Assembly (NCBI GenBank): GCA_902589795.1
Contig: CACIUJ010000007.1
Coordinates: 1 to 36,405, forward strand
Direction of reading: 5' to 3'
From: an uncultured Pelagibacteraceae bacterium
Lineage (GTDB): Bacteria; Pseudomonadota; Alphaproteobacteria; Pelagibacterales; Pelagibacteraceae
DNA: 36,405 nt
Below, in pieces: positions 18,579 to 27,447 of the stretch. The notes beneath the pieces are model-generated. The model was not told the DNA's origin. It saw only the letters and a program-made list of their open reading frames with translations, and ran no database searches. How positions within the stretch are numbered: the stretch's first letter is position 1; the number at the start of each line of letters is the position of its first letter. Position numbers and translations under genes: made by a program.

Positions 18579-19046
18579 ATGATTAATAATAAATATATAT
18601 CATTAATAGGATTTATAATTATAACATTTGCCGCGTCAGCAATTGGTAGCTTAGCAACAAGAATATACAAAGAACCCTGGTATTCCAGCATAAACAAATC
18701 TTCTTTTAATCCACCTGACTGGGTATTTGCCCCAGTTTGGACAACCCTCTATATTTTTATGGCAGTCGCAATTTGGTTGATTTGGATGAATCCAATGAAA
18801 ACTAAAAAAATATTTTATATCTATTTTATTCATTTGTTAGTTAATGCAACCTGGAGTGTAATTTTTTTTGGTTTTCATGAAATTTTTTTAGCACTTATAA
18901 ACATTGTGTTAATTATTTTTTTTATCGTTTGGTTAATAAAATTATATTTACCAATAAATAAGATGAGCGCCTATTTAATGATCCCTTACCTCGCATGGTG
19001 TTGTTATGCTTTTATTTTGAACTTAAATCTTTATCTGTTAAATTAA
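18579..19046 (+). CDS. tspO: TspO/MBR family tryptophan-rich sensory protein
   Basis: TspO/peripheral benzodiazepine receptor homologue of 155 aa with five membrane helices. The signature WYSSINKSSFNPPDWVFAPV followed by WTTLYIFMAVAIWLIW spans helices 1-2; NATWSVIFFGFHEIFLALI is helix 3-4 and YLAWCCYAFILNLNLYLLN is the C-terminal helix with the usual N-x3-L-N ending. TspO binds porphyrins and related tetrapyrroles and modulates photo-oxidative or tetrapyrrole stress responses in Rhodobacter. Placement next to a cluster associated with singlet-oxygen response fits that role. The downstream flavoprotein starts 4 bp after this stop, so they are probably cotranscribed. Confidence 0.93.
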   Translation: MINNKYISLIGFIIITFAASAIGSLATRIYKEPWYSSINKSSFNPPDWVFAPVWTTLYIFMAVAIWLIWMNPMKTKKIFYIYFIHLLVNATWSVIFFGFHEIFLALINIVLIIFFIVWLIKLYLPINKMSAYLMIPYLAWCCYAFILNLNLYLLN

Positions 19047-19050
19047 ACTG

Positions 19051-20154
19051 ATGGATGATGTAGTAGTAGTTGGCGGAGGAATAATTGGAGCTGCCACAGC
19101 ATATTTTTTATCAAAAGAAGGAAGGAAAGTAAGAGTTATAGAAAGGGATCCCGCTTACAAAAAAGCATCCTTTCCTCTGTCTTTAGGAGGTTTTAGAAGA
19201 CAGTTTTTTCAAAAAGAAAATATTAATCTAGGTAAGTTTGCGTTAGAGTTTATATCTAATATTTCAAAAACATTAAAAACAAAAAACAACCCTAACCCAA
19301 CAGCTAGCATGGTTCCAAATGGATATTTATTATTATTTGGGCCCGAGCATGCACAAGAACAGTACGAAGCTTTAAAAAATCATAAAGCGTGTGATGCCGG
19401 TACTAAAAATATTCCTGCAAGCAAGTTAAAAGAAATTTTTAATTGGATAAATCCAGAAGGTTTAGAAACTGCAACTTATACTGATAGTAAAATTGAAGGA
19501 TGGATAGATCCTCATATGTTTCACAATGCTTTAAAAAATAAAGCTATTGAACTAGGGGCAAAATTTGAAAAAGGAGATGTTAAAAAAATTAGTGACATTA
19601 AAGCAAAAACTATTGTATCCGCAGCTGGTTGCTGGACCAAAGAACTACTTGATGATATTCCTGTTGCACCACAAAAACATACGGTATTTAGAGTAAAATG
19701 TCCCAAACATTATCCTGAAATGCCATTAACAGGTGATCTTCCTTCAGGAGTATATTGGAGACCCGAAGGCAAAGAATATCTCGCAGGATCTCCCAACTCT
19801 AAATTTGATTGTCCGGATTTAGAACCTGAGTGGGATGATTTTGAAAACCTTGTGTGGCCCGCGTTAGCAAATAGAGTTCCTGAATTTGAGCAATTGAAAC
19901 TTACAGGTGGATGGGCTGGGTACTACGATTGTAATGTATTGGACAATAATGCAATAGTAGGGAAACATCCAAAATATGAAAACGTATTTTTAGCAACTGG
20001 ATTTACAGGCAGAGGTTTAATGCAATCGCCAGGAATAGGTAGAGGATTAACTGAACTTATTACAACTGGAAAATATCAAACTATAGATTTATCCTGTTTC
20101 GCCATTGATAGAATTTTTGCTAAAGAAAAAAGAACAGAGCCTTACGTTTTGTAA
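19051..20154 (+). CDS. DAO-family FAD-dependent oxidoreductase (FOXRED1-like)
   Basis: D-amino acid oxidase/sarcosine dehydrogenase superfamily protein of 367 aa. The N-terminus VVVVGGGIIGAATAYFLSKE is the FAD Rossmann motif, followed by VIERDPAYKKAS and LSLGGFRRQFFQKENINLG, an R-Q-F pattern seen in FOXRED1-like members. The C-terminal VFLATGFTGRGLMQSPGIGR is the second FAD-contact block, with GWAGYYDCNVLDNNAIVG before it. The family oxidises secondary or N-methyl amino acids such as sarcosine, dimethylglycine or proline. A glycine-producing substrate would fit the nearby gcvTHP and formate dehydrogenase genes, but that is inference. It follows tspO by 4 bp and is convergent with selO, with 1 bp between stop codons. 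Confidence 0.87.
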   Translation: MDDVVVVGGGIIGAATAYFLSKEGRKVRVIERDPAYKKASFPLSLGGFRRQFFQKENINLGKFALEFISNISKTLKTKNNPNPTASMVPNGYLLLFGPEHAQEQYEALKNHKACDAGTKNIPASKLKEIFNWINPEGLETATYTDSKIEGWIDPHMFHNALKNKAIELGAKFEKGDVKKISDIKAKTIVSAAGCWTKELLDDIPVAPQKHTVFRVKCPKHYPEMPLTGDLPSGVYWRPEGKEYLAGSPNSKFDCPDLEPEWDDFENLVWPALANRVPEFEQLKLTGGWAGYYDCNVLDNNAIVGKHPKYENVFLATGFTGRGLMQSPGIGRGLTELITTGKYQTIDLSCFAIDRIFAKEKRTEPYVL

Positions 20155-20155
20155 G

Positions 20156-21619
20156 TTAAGTACCACAAAAAGTTTTATATATTTTATTGCTTGGTGGCGC
20201 AGATAATTGATACTCATTAATTTCTTTTCTGTCTTCATAAGGTTTTTCTAAAATTTTTAGTAAGTTTTTTGTTGGATTTAAATTACCATTATTCGCAGAA
20301 TCTAAAGCCTCTTCAACTTTATGGTTTCTAGGAATAACTAGCGGATTACTTGAACGCATTAATTTTAAAGATTCTTCAGATGAATTACCGTTTATTTTTA
20401 AACGTTCCTGCCATTCTTTTTTCCAATAAAGAAAACTTTCATCATTATATATTTTTTTTCCTTTAAAATTTTGATTCATTAAAAAACAAAAGGTATTTGT
20501 ATAATCAGCTTTTTTTTTATGCATCCAATTTAATAAATCTACAATTAATTTTTCATCATTAGCATCTTCTCCGAATAGTCCTAATTTTTTACGCATCATT
20601 TCAAACCAATTTTTCTGATATATTTTAGAAAAACCGTTTACAATTTCAGTTGCGATCTGAACACCAGTATTTTTATCCTCACTTATTAGTGGCACGAGAC
20701 ATTCTGCAAATCTTGCCAAATTCCATTTAGCAATACCAGGTTGATTAAAAAAAGCATAACGTCCATACTGATCTATTGAGCTAAATACCGTTTCAGGATC
20801 GTAAGTATCCATAAATGCACAAGGACCATAATCAATTGTTTCTCCTGATATAGCCATATTATCTGTATTCATTACTCCATGAATGAAGCCAACTCGCATC
20901 CAATCTACAACAAGTTTTATTTGTTTATTGATTACAATCTTTAATAAATCAATTGCAGGAGTTTTTGAATTTTTAATATGTGGATAATGACGATCTATTG
21001 TGTAATCAAATAAAATTTTTAAATTTTTTTTATTTTCAGCAACAACGGCGTATTGGAAAGTTCCTACACGAATATGGCTTTCTGCAATTCGAGTTAATAT
21101 AGCGCCATCCAAAGGAGTTTCACGAATAACCTTTTCGCCTGTTTTAACAACTGCTAGACTTCGTGTGGTTGGAATTCCGAGGCCAAACATTCCTTCACTA
21201 ATAATATATTCTCTCAACATCGGACCTAAAGCTGCTCTTCCGTCGCCATCTCTTGAATAAGGTGTTTTTCCTGAACCTTTAAACTGAATATCAAAACGTT
21301 TATTATTTTTTGACACATGTTCACCTATAACAATTGCGCGCCCATCACCTAATAGAGTAAAATGTCCAAATTGATGACCAGCATATGCTTGCGCGATCGT
21401 ATCTGATCCTTCAGGTAATAAATTTCCTGAAAATATTGAAGCTAAATTTTTGTTAGTTAGATTAGTAAAATCTAATCCTAACATTTTAGATAGAGAATGG
21501 TTTAGAATAACAAGTTCTGGATCTTTTACAGGAGTTGGTGGCAGTTTAGCCAACATACTACTTGGTAATTTTGAATATGTATTATCAAATCTCCAACCTA
21601 TTTTATTGTTATTTGACAT
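20156..21619 (-). CDS. selO: SelO/YdiU protein adenylyltransferase (pseudokinase AMPylator)
   Basis: SelO/YdiU family, 487 aa, normal bacterial length. SelO is a pseudokinase-fold enzyme that transfers AMP to Ser/Thr/Tyr of target proteins and is connected with redox stress. Visible motifs: YAGHQFGHFTLLGDGRAIVI near 83-103, FKGSGKTPYSRDGDGRAALG near 114-133, REYIISEGMFGLGIPTTRSL, RVGTFQYA, GFIHGVMNTDNMAISG near 243-258 and DYGPCAFMDTYDP near 262-274, and NPLVIPRNHKVEEAL near the C-terminus. The protein ends FCGT, so it carries a cysteine close to the C-terminus where eukaryotic SelO has selenocysteine; here the codon is for Cys. It lies 20 bp downstream of fdsA on the same strand and could be the last gene of the formate dehydrogenase operon. 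Confidence 0.95.
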   Translation of the reverse strand: MSNNNKIGWRFDNTYSKLPSSMLAKLPPTPVKDPELVILNHSLSKMLGLDFTNLTNKNLASIFSGNLLPEGSDTIAQAYAGHQFGHFTLLGDGRAIVIGEHVSKNNKRFDIQFKGSGKTPYSRDGDGRAALGPMLREYIISEGMFGLGIPTTRSLAVVKTGEKVIRETPLDGAILTRIAESHIRVGTFQYAVVAENKKNLKILFDYTIDRHYPHIKNSKTPAIDLLKIVINKQIKLVVDWMRVGFIHGVMNTDNMAISGETIDYGPCAFMDTYDPETVFSSIDQYGRYAFFNQPGIAKWNLARFAECLVPLISEDKNTGVQIATEIVNGFSKIYQKNWFEMMRKKLGLFGEDANDEKLIVDLLNWMHKKKADYTNTFCFLMNQNFKGKKIYNDESFLYWKKEWQERLKINGNSSEESLKLMRSSNPLVIPRNHKVEEALDSANNGNLNPTKNLLKILEKPYEDRKEINEYQLSAPPSNKIYKTFCGT

Positions 21620-21639
21620 ATAAAAAATGTAAGTATTAA

Positions 21640-24426
21640 TTAAGCTTTTAATACTTCAGCTTGGTCTTTTTCGGCAACAACTTCTGTTTTAAATTGATTT
21701 GATATTTTTTGAACTTCGACAGCTGATACTTTGTATTCTGCACACATTGTTTCTTCATCTTTTCCATGACCCGTTACCATATTGACCATATGTTCTGGGA
21801 AATGAAAAGTAGTAAAGACTATTCCCTCTTTAACTTTTTCAGAAACTTCAACTTTTAAGGAAACCTCACCTCTTCCAGAGTAAAGCCTAGCGACGTCTCC
21901 CGTGTTTAATTCTCTGTATTTTGCGTCTTTTGGATTAATTAACAAAATATCTTCGTCTACAATTTTTATATTTTTCGTTCTTCTCGTCATTGTTGCTGCA
22001 TTGTAGTGTTGTAAAACTCTACTCGTTGTTAATATTAATGGATATTCTTTTTTATTTTTTTCTAATTCAGCGCTTTCTTTAAAGTCAAAGTACTTAATTC
22101 TACCTTTTCCTAATTTAAATTCTTTTTGATGTAAAATTTTTGTATCCGTTCCATCTTCTTTTACTGGCCATTGTAATCCCAATTTTCCAAGTCTTTCTCG
22201 AGTTATACCTTTGAAAAAAGGAACCACATCAGCAATTTCTGCTAGGACTTGGTCAGCATTATAAGTTGGTTGATCGTACCCAAGTCTTTGCATCATATCT
22301 GTGACTATAAGTCCATCAGGTTTTGTTCCTGGAAGAGGTTTTGCTGCTCTATTTACTCTTTGAACTCTTCTTTCAGTATTTGTAAAAGTGCCTTCTTTTT
22401 CTAGGAAAGTTGTTCCTGGCAAAACCACATCAGCATGTTTAGCTGTTTCACTTAAGAAAATTTCTTGAACAACTAACAAATCTAAAGCATTCATTGCTTT
22501 AGCTACATGTGCGCTGTTTGGATCTGTTTGAACAACATCTTCACCGATAATCCATACTGCTTTCACTTCTTTATTTATTGCTGCATCAAAAATTTGCGGT
22601 ATTTTTAATCCAGCTTTTGTTGGGTGAACAACACCATATTTTTCCGTATAAAAATTTTGAATTTTTTCATCGGCAACAGGGAAATATCCTGCACCTTGGT
22701 GTGGTTGACAACCCATATCAGCTGCACCTTGAACATTATTCTGACCTCTTAGTGGATTAACTCCAACACCTTTTCTTCCGATGTTACCTGTTATCATGGC
22801 AAGATCAGCAATTAACATTACTGTTTTTGAACCTTGCTCATGCTCAGTAACTCCAAGTCCATGAAACTCCATTGAATTTCCTGCTGTTGCGTAAGCAATG
22901 GCTGCTTCTTTAACTTGATTTTTATCAACTCCAGCAACTTTAGCTAATTGGTCAATATTTAATTTTTTAATTCCTTTAAGGAAGTTTTCAAAACCTTCTG
23001 TTCTGCTTAAAATAAAATCTTCTTTTTGTAATTTAGACTCAATAATGAAATACAACATCATGTTTAGAACAGCCACGTTAGTTCCAGGTCTTAATCTGAT
23101 ATGATAATCAGCCATTCTTGCGAGTTCAGTTGTTACTGGGTCTAAAACTATTAGCTTTTTACCTTTCATTACCTGTTGTTTAATTTTTGCTCCAGTAACT
23201 GGATGAGCATTTGTAGGATTTGCTCCGATAACTAAAAATAAATCAGCATGATAAATATCTTCTGTAGAATTTGTTGCTGCTCCAGTACCATACGTTTGTT
23301 GCAATCCCCATGCTGTTGGCGAATGGCAAATTCTTGCACAACAATCTATATTATTTGTTCCTATCGCTGCTCTAATCATTTTTTGAAAAACATAATTTTC
23401 TTCATTGGTACATCTAGCAGAAGAAATACCCGCAACAGCATCAGGTCCATTTTCTTTTACTATTTTTTGTAATTTATTTTTAATATAGTCATACGCTTCA
23501 TCCCAAGAAGCTTTCTCAAACTTACCATTTCTTTTTATTAAAGGACTTCTTAATCTATCTGGATGGTCGTAGAAACCAAAAGCATATCTACCTTTTAAAC
23601 AAGTATGGCCTGCATTAACCTCAGTTTCCTTCGGTGTATCAATTGAAACTACTTTTCCATTTTTTACTGACGCTTCTAAGTTACAACCTACCCCGCAATA
23701 AGAACATGTGGTTCTAACTTTTTCATCATAATCAGCTGATTTAGATGCAAAAACATCTGATATTGCATCAGTTGGACAAGTGTGGGCACATGCTCCACAA
23801 GATACACAAGATGAGTCACCAAACAGCATGTCATTGTCAGTTGTAATTTTTGATTCAAAACCTCTCCCGCTCATTGTTAAAACAAAAGATCCTTGAATTT
23901 CATCGCATGCTCTTACACAACGCCCACAATTAATACAGTTATCCAAGTTCATTCGCATATATGCGTGCGAAGTATCTTTTGGAGTCCCTTTATTTTGTTT
24001 AGGCTTATTATATCTGTGTTCATTTATACCTAGATCATTAGCTACAGCCTGTAGTTCACAATTGTTATTAACTTCACATGTTGAGCATGTCATTGGATGA
24101 TCAGTGAGAACCAGTTCGACTATATTTTTTCTTAAATTTTCTAAATCTTTGTTGTTGGTAATAATATATGAGCCTTCAGTTACAGGAGTATGGCAAGAAG
24201 CCACAGTTTTTGTAGGTCCATCTTTTTTCAAGGCCACATCCACTGAACAGACTCTACATGCACCATAAGGAGCTAAATTTGGATCGTCACATAAACTTGG
24301 AACTTTGTCTTGCCCTACATGCTCACGAACAAATTTTAAAACAGAAGTATGTTCAGATTTAATCCGATGGGCAACACCATCAATATATGCAATTTTATGG
24401 TCTTTTCCGTTTGTACCGTTTTTCAT
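21640..24426 (-). CDS. fdsA: NAD-dependent formate dehydrogenase, catalytic molybdopterin subunit
   Basis: Large subunit of 928 aa that oxidises formate to CO2 at a bis-MGD molybdenum (or tungsten) centre. Domains in order: NuoG-like [2Fe-2S] ferredoxin domain with CDDPNLAPYGACRVC near 46-60; His/Cys cluster domain HPMTCSTCEVNNNC near 103-116; two 4Fe-4S motifs CINCGRCVRAC and CVSCGACAHTC; CSYCGVGC near 242-249 for the proximal cluster; then the molybdopterin oxidoreductase core. The active-site residue is Cys367 in CARICHSP (codon TGC), so this is a cysteine and not a selenocysteine enzyme. The C-terminal MGD-binding domain has LILTTSRVLQHYNAATMTRR. Cytosolic: no Tat or Sec signal. It follows the fdsG-fdsB fusion by 7 bp. 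The multi-cluster architecture matches soluble FdsABG-type enzymes that reduce NAD. Confidence 0.96.
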   Translation of the reverse strand: MKNGTNGKDHKIAYIDGVAHRIKSEHTSVLKFVREHVGQDKVPSLCDDPNLAPYGACRVCSVDVALKKDGPTKTVASCHTPVTEGSYIITNNKDLENLRKNIVELVLTDHPMTCSTCEVNNNCELQAVANDLGINEHRYNKPKQNKGTPKDTSHAYMRMNLDNCINCGRCVRACDEIQGSFVLTMSGRGFESKITTDNDMLFGDSSCVSCGACAHTCPTDAISDVFASKSADYDEKVRTTCSYCGVGCNLEASVKNGKVVSIDTPKETEVNAGHTCLKGRYAFGFYDHPDRLRSPLIKRNGKFEKASWDEAYDYIKNKLQKIVKENGPDAVAGISSARCTNEENYVFQKMIRAAIGTNNIDCCARICHSPTAWGLQQTYGTGAATNSTEDIYHADLFLVIGANPTNAHPVTGAKIKQQVMKGKKLIVLDPVTTELARMADYHIRLRPGTNVAVLNMMLYFIIESKLQKEDFILSRTEGFENFLKGIKKLNIDQLAKVAGVDKNQVKEAAIAYATAGNSMEFHGLGVTEHEQGSKTVMLIADLAMITGNIGRKGVGVNPLRGQNNVQGAADMGCQPHQGAGYFPVADEKIQNFYTEKYGVVHPTKAGLKIPQIFDAAINKEVKAVWIIGEDVVQTDPNSAHVAKAMNALDLLVVQEIFLSETAKHADVVLPGTTFLEKEGTFTNTERRVQRVNRAAKPLPGTKPDGLIVTDMMQRLGYDQPTYNADQVLAEIADVVPFFKGITRERLGKLGLQWPVKEDGTDTKILHQKEFKLGKGRIKYFDFKESAELEKNKKEYPLILTTSRVLQHYNAATMTRRTKNIKIVDEDILLINPKDAKYRELNTGDVARLYSGRGEVSLKVEVSEKVKEGIVFTTFHFPEHMVNMVTGHGKDEETMCAEYKVSAVEVQKISNQFKTEVVAEKDQAEVLKA

Positions 24427-24433
24427 AAATCCC

Positions 24434-26092
24434 CTATGCTCCCTGATTTATATCATCTTTAAATTCATGGGTAAAATATTTAAGTATGTTACTAATAGGC
24501 ACTGGAATCGCACCACATAGAGCACACAAACAACCTTTTTTCATGGTTACAAGCAGTTCATTTAAAAGTTTCATCGGTATTTTGTTTGATTTGTTTAATG
24601 CTTGATCAAACATTTCTTTACCTCGATAAGAACCTAGTCTTCCAGGAAAGCACTTGCCACAAGATTCATCGGATGAAAATTTAAATAAATGATGAATATA
24701 TTTAACCATACTAAATGTTTCTGGGATGCTAACTACACTGCCGTGTCCTAACATAAAGCCAGCTTTAGTAAATTCTTGAAAATCCAAATTCAATTTTTCC
24801 ACTTCTTTAATTGGAATAACGCCACCCAAAGGCCCCCCAACTTGAAGAGCTTTAACGGGTTGCACAAATCCTTCTCCAATTTCATTGATTATTTTTTTCA
24901 TAGGTGTTCCCATATCAATTTCATAAACACCAGGTTTTTTAAACAAACTGTCTAAACAAACAAGCTTTGTTCCTGCTGATTTAGTATTTCCCACAGAAGA
25001 AAAAGCTTTGGCACCAAATTTTAATATACAAGGTATAGCGGCTAATGTTTCTACATTATTTACAACGGTAGGTTTTTTGTATAGACCTTCTACAACTGGA
25101 AAAGGAGGTCTTACATCAACCTCAGCTCTTCTTCCTTCGATTGATGCTATTAGAGCTGATTCTTCTCCGCAAATATAAGCTCCCTGTCCAATACAAATTG
25201 TCATGTCACAAGAAAAGTTAGTACCCAAAATATTTTTTCCTAAAAGATTTGCTTTTTTAAGCTCATTAATAGTTCCATTAATTATTTCTATAGATTTTGG
25301 ATATTCCCCTCTTATATATAAAACACCTTCATCACTTCCAATAATATAAGCACAAACTAACATCCCGAATATTACTTTTAATGGTTGCTCTTCCAAAAGA
25401 TATCTATCCGAGTAGGCACCAGAATCTCCTTCATCAGCATTGCAGACAACATATTTTTTTTCAACTTTTTGTTGGCTACAAAAATTCCATTTCATACCAG
25501 TTGGAAATCCCGCGCCACCTCTACCGCACAAATTAGAGTCGGTTACAGTTTTAAGTGTTTCCTTTTTGTCTTTTTTTAAAACATCAGAAACTAAATTCTT
25601 AAATTGATCAATCGTAGATAAATCACTACCCATTAGAATTGTTTTAGTAGCAAAACTTTTAGAATACATTTTTTTTGAATTTATTTTTTTACCTTTAATT
25701 ATTTCATCAATTTGATCAATATCGTTTCCTGCATAATTTTGACCATTGTAATGAAAAGCACTAGTTTCATAACAATGACCTAAACAAAACATCATACCAA
25801 TTTTATCTTCACCTAATTTTTCAGATAATTTTTTCCTGACTTTGCCTTGTGTTCCTGCGCACATGCATGCACTTCCATTACATATCCACGCTTTTTTTTC
25901 TTTATGTTCTGGTCTTAAAAATTCATAAAAACTTTCAGCACCATGAATAGTTGACATACCAACATGGTATTCTTCAGCAAGCTGTTTTATTTCTTTGCCA
26001 TTTTTACTTTTTCCAGTCGTATCAATCATACGCTGAAAGAGATTATCTTTAAGACCTTTTCTTCCGGAGAGTTTACTTATATTTCTTGACAT
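24434..26092 (-). CDS. fdsB: Formate dehydrogenase NADH-binding subunit, FdsG-FdsB fusion
   Basis: Fusion of two diaphorase subunits that are separate in many FdsGBA enzymes, 552 aa. Residues about 1-145 are a NuoE/FdsG-like thioredoxin-fold [2Fe-2S] domain with CNGSAC and CLGHC as cluster ligands. Residues about 160-552 are NuoF/FdsB-like: CGRGGAGFPTGMKW (NAD/FMN site), CNADEGDSGAYSDRYLLE (FMN), YICGEESALIASIEGRRAEV, and the 4Fe-4S motif SCGKCFPGR with the distal cysteine in CLCALCGAIP. It passes electrons from formate through the clusters to FMN and NAD. The reading frame is uninterrupted through the junction, so this is a true fusion and not a misread stop. Neighbours fdsA (7 bp downstream) and fdhD (7 bp upstream) confirm the role. 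Confidence 0.94.
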   Translation of the reverse strand: MSRNISKLSGRKGLKDNLFQRMIDTTGKSKNGKEIKQLAEEYHVGMSTIHGAESFYEFLRPEHKEKKAWICNGSACMCAGTQGKVRKKLSEKLGEDKIGMMFCLGHCYETSAFHYNGQNYAGNDIDQIDEIIKGKKINSKKMYSKSFATKTILMGSDLSTIDQFKNLVSDVLKKDKKETLKTVTDSNLCGRGGAGFPTGMKWNFCSQQKVEKKYVVCNADEGDSGAYSDRYLLEEQPLKVIFGMLVCAYIIGSDEGVLYIRGEYPKSIEIINGTINELKKANLLGKNILGTNFSCDMTICIGQGAYICGEESALIASIEGRRAEVDVRPPFPVVEGLYKKPTVVNNVETLAAIPCILKFGAKAFSSVGNTKSAGTKLVCLDSLFKKPGVYEIDMGTPMKKIINEIGEGFVQPVKALQVGGPLGGVIPIKEVEKLNLDFQEFTKAGFMLGHGSVVSIPETFSMVKYIHHLFKFSSDESCGKCFPGRLGSYRGKEMFDQALNKSNKIPMKLLNELLVTMKKGCLCALCGAIPVPISNILKYFTHEFKDDINQGA

Positions 26093-26099
26093 AATACTT

Positions 26100-26936
26100 T
26101 TATTTTAAAATTCTATTTTCACCACAATATATATTAAAGCTATCAGATTTTACAAAACCAATTAATGTCATACCAAAGCGTTTTGCCAGATCAATTGCAA
26201 GACTTGTTGGCGCACCTACACCCATTAATATTCCAATATTAGCCATTATACTTTTTTGAACTAATTCAAAACTTAGACGTCCCGAACAAGCTATAAACTG
26301 ATTTTTTGTATCAAATATAGAATTTTTAAAACAATGACCTATCACTTTGTCCAAAGCATTATGACGACCTACATCTTCTTTAATTACTAGAGGTTGGCCT
26401 TTTTTATCAAATAAAGCGCTAGCATGTATTCCTCCAGTTTTAGAAAATTCTGATTGGCTTTTTCTTAAAAGATCTGGAATTTTAGTTATTAGCTCATTTT
26501 TAATTTTTGGAATATCTTTATTTATTTTTTTTTTACAAATAATTTCTAAAGAGTCCATTGATGTTTTTCCACAAACTCCACAGCTAGAATTTGTTAAGAA
26601 GTTTCTTCTTAAATGCTTAATATCAAGATTCTCTCCATTATTTAGAGTCGCCCTAATTTTATTTTGTAAATCAAACTTTCCAACTTTTTTCCCTAAAAAT
26701 TCAACTTTTTCTACTTCAGAAATTTTTTGAATTATTCCCTCACAGAATAGTAATCCAACAATTAAATCTTCATCATTTTTTGGAGTTCGCATTGTTATTG
26801 AAATAGAATTATCCACCCACTTATTCGCCCTTTTATAACGCACAACCATCTCAAGCGGCTCTTCAATTGATACTAAATCTTGAACATTTAAAATTTTATT
26901 TTTTTTATACTTAAGAGTTTTATATTTTGAATTCAT
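26100..26936 (-). CDS. fdhD: FdhD sulfurtransferase for formate dehydrogenase maturation
   Basis: FdhD of 278 aa, normal length. It transfers sulfur from the cysteine desulfurase to the bis-MGD cofactor, which formate dehydrogenase requires for activity. The catalytic loop is SSCGVCGKTSMDSL with Cys119 and Cys122. Other conserved blocks are TPKNDEDLIVGLLFCEGII near 49-68, GGIHASALFDKKG near 168-180, VIKEDVGRHNALDKVIG near 184-200 and ACSGRLSFELVQKSIMANIG, followed by GAPTSLAIDLAKRFGMTLIGF. It is sandwiched between the HPP membrane protein and the fdsGB fusion with 1-bp and 7-bp gaps, so it is made together with its client enzyme. Confidence 0.96.
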   Translation of the reverse strand: MNSKYKTLKYKKNKILNVQDLVSIEEPLEMVVRYKRANKWVDNSISITMRTPKNDEDLIVGLLFCEGIIQKISEVEKVEFLGKKVGKFDLQNKIRATLNNGENLDIKHLRRNFLTNSSCGVCGKTSMDSLEIICKKKINKDIPKIKNELITKIPDLLRKSQSEFSKTGGIHASALFDKKGQPLVIKEDVGRHNALDKVIGHCFKNSIFDTKNQFIACSGRLSFELVQKSIMANIGILMGVGAPTSLAIDLAKRFGMTLIGFVKSDSFNIYCGENRILK

Positions 26937-26937
26937 A

Positions 26938-27447
26938 CTATAACCATTTTAAAGGATATTTTTTCTTCAAGATCAAACGATTATAAATTATCCCGCCTAA
27001 AATAATAGTAACTGCCCCAACCATTATGGGAAATATTAAAAATTGAAATGATTCTTGAGCCATTATTATCACAATAGCATTTCCTCCTGCTGGGGGATGG
27101 GTTATTTTGAAATACATCATAAGCATAACTGAAATTCCTACAGCTAAACCAATAATTAAAAAGAAAATCGTTCTATCTTGAGAAATTTTAAACAAAGTTA
27201 CAAATACTATTCCTATGAATGCGCACAAAAGATGACTAAAAAATACATTTTTCGGTTGAGCAAATTCATTCTGTGGATATCCAAAAACAACAACTGCAGA
27301 AGAACCAAAAGCTGCTGTTAACCAAAGTCCATAGTTAGTTCCAGACAAAATAGATTCAAAAGTTATATAAGCAAGAATTGTAATAGTAACTCCAGCTCCA
27401 ACACCTCCTAATAATGGTGGCCAACAAATTATTTTTTTAATTTTCAT
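26938..27447 (-). CDS. HPP family integral membrane protein
   Basis: HPP-family membrane protein of 169 aa with about four hydrophobic helices. The family-defining motif THPPAGGNAIV is present near residues 115-125, and SSAVVVFGYPQNEFAQPKN near 48-66 matches the other conserved loop. Function is poorly defined: a plant chloroplast HPP protein has been linked to nitrite transport, but most bacterial members are uncharacterised. It overlaps the IscU-like gene by 4 bp (ATGA) and precedes fdhD by 1 bp, so it is embedded in the formate dehydrogenase operon. Transport of a small anion, perhaps formate, is a reasonable hypothesis but rests only on context. Confidence 0.87.
   Translation of the reverse strand: MKIKKIICWPPLLGGVGAGVTITILAYITFESILSGTNYGLWLTAAFGSSAVVVFGYPQNEFAQPKNVFFSHLLCAFIGIVFVTLFKISQDRTIFFLIIGLAVGISVMLMMYFKITHPPAGGNAIVIIMAQESFQFLIFPIMVGAVTIILGGIIYNRLILKKKYPLKWL

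Noticed and set aside
23321-23340. Possible selenocysteine in the formate dehydrogenase active site
   Set aside because: The active-site codon at Cys367 is TGC, not TGA, and the frame is uninterrupted.
24305-24520. 71-aa plus-strand ORF opposite fdsA and fdsGB
   Set aside because: Shadow of conserved cluster-binding coding sequence on the other strand.
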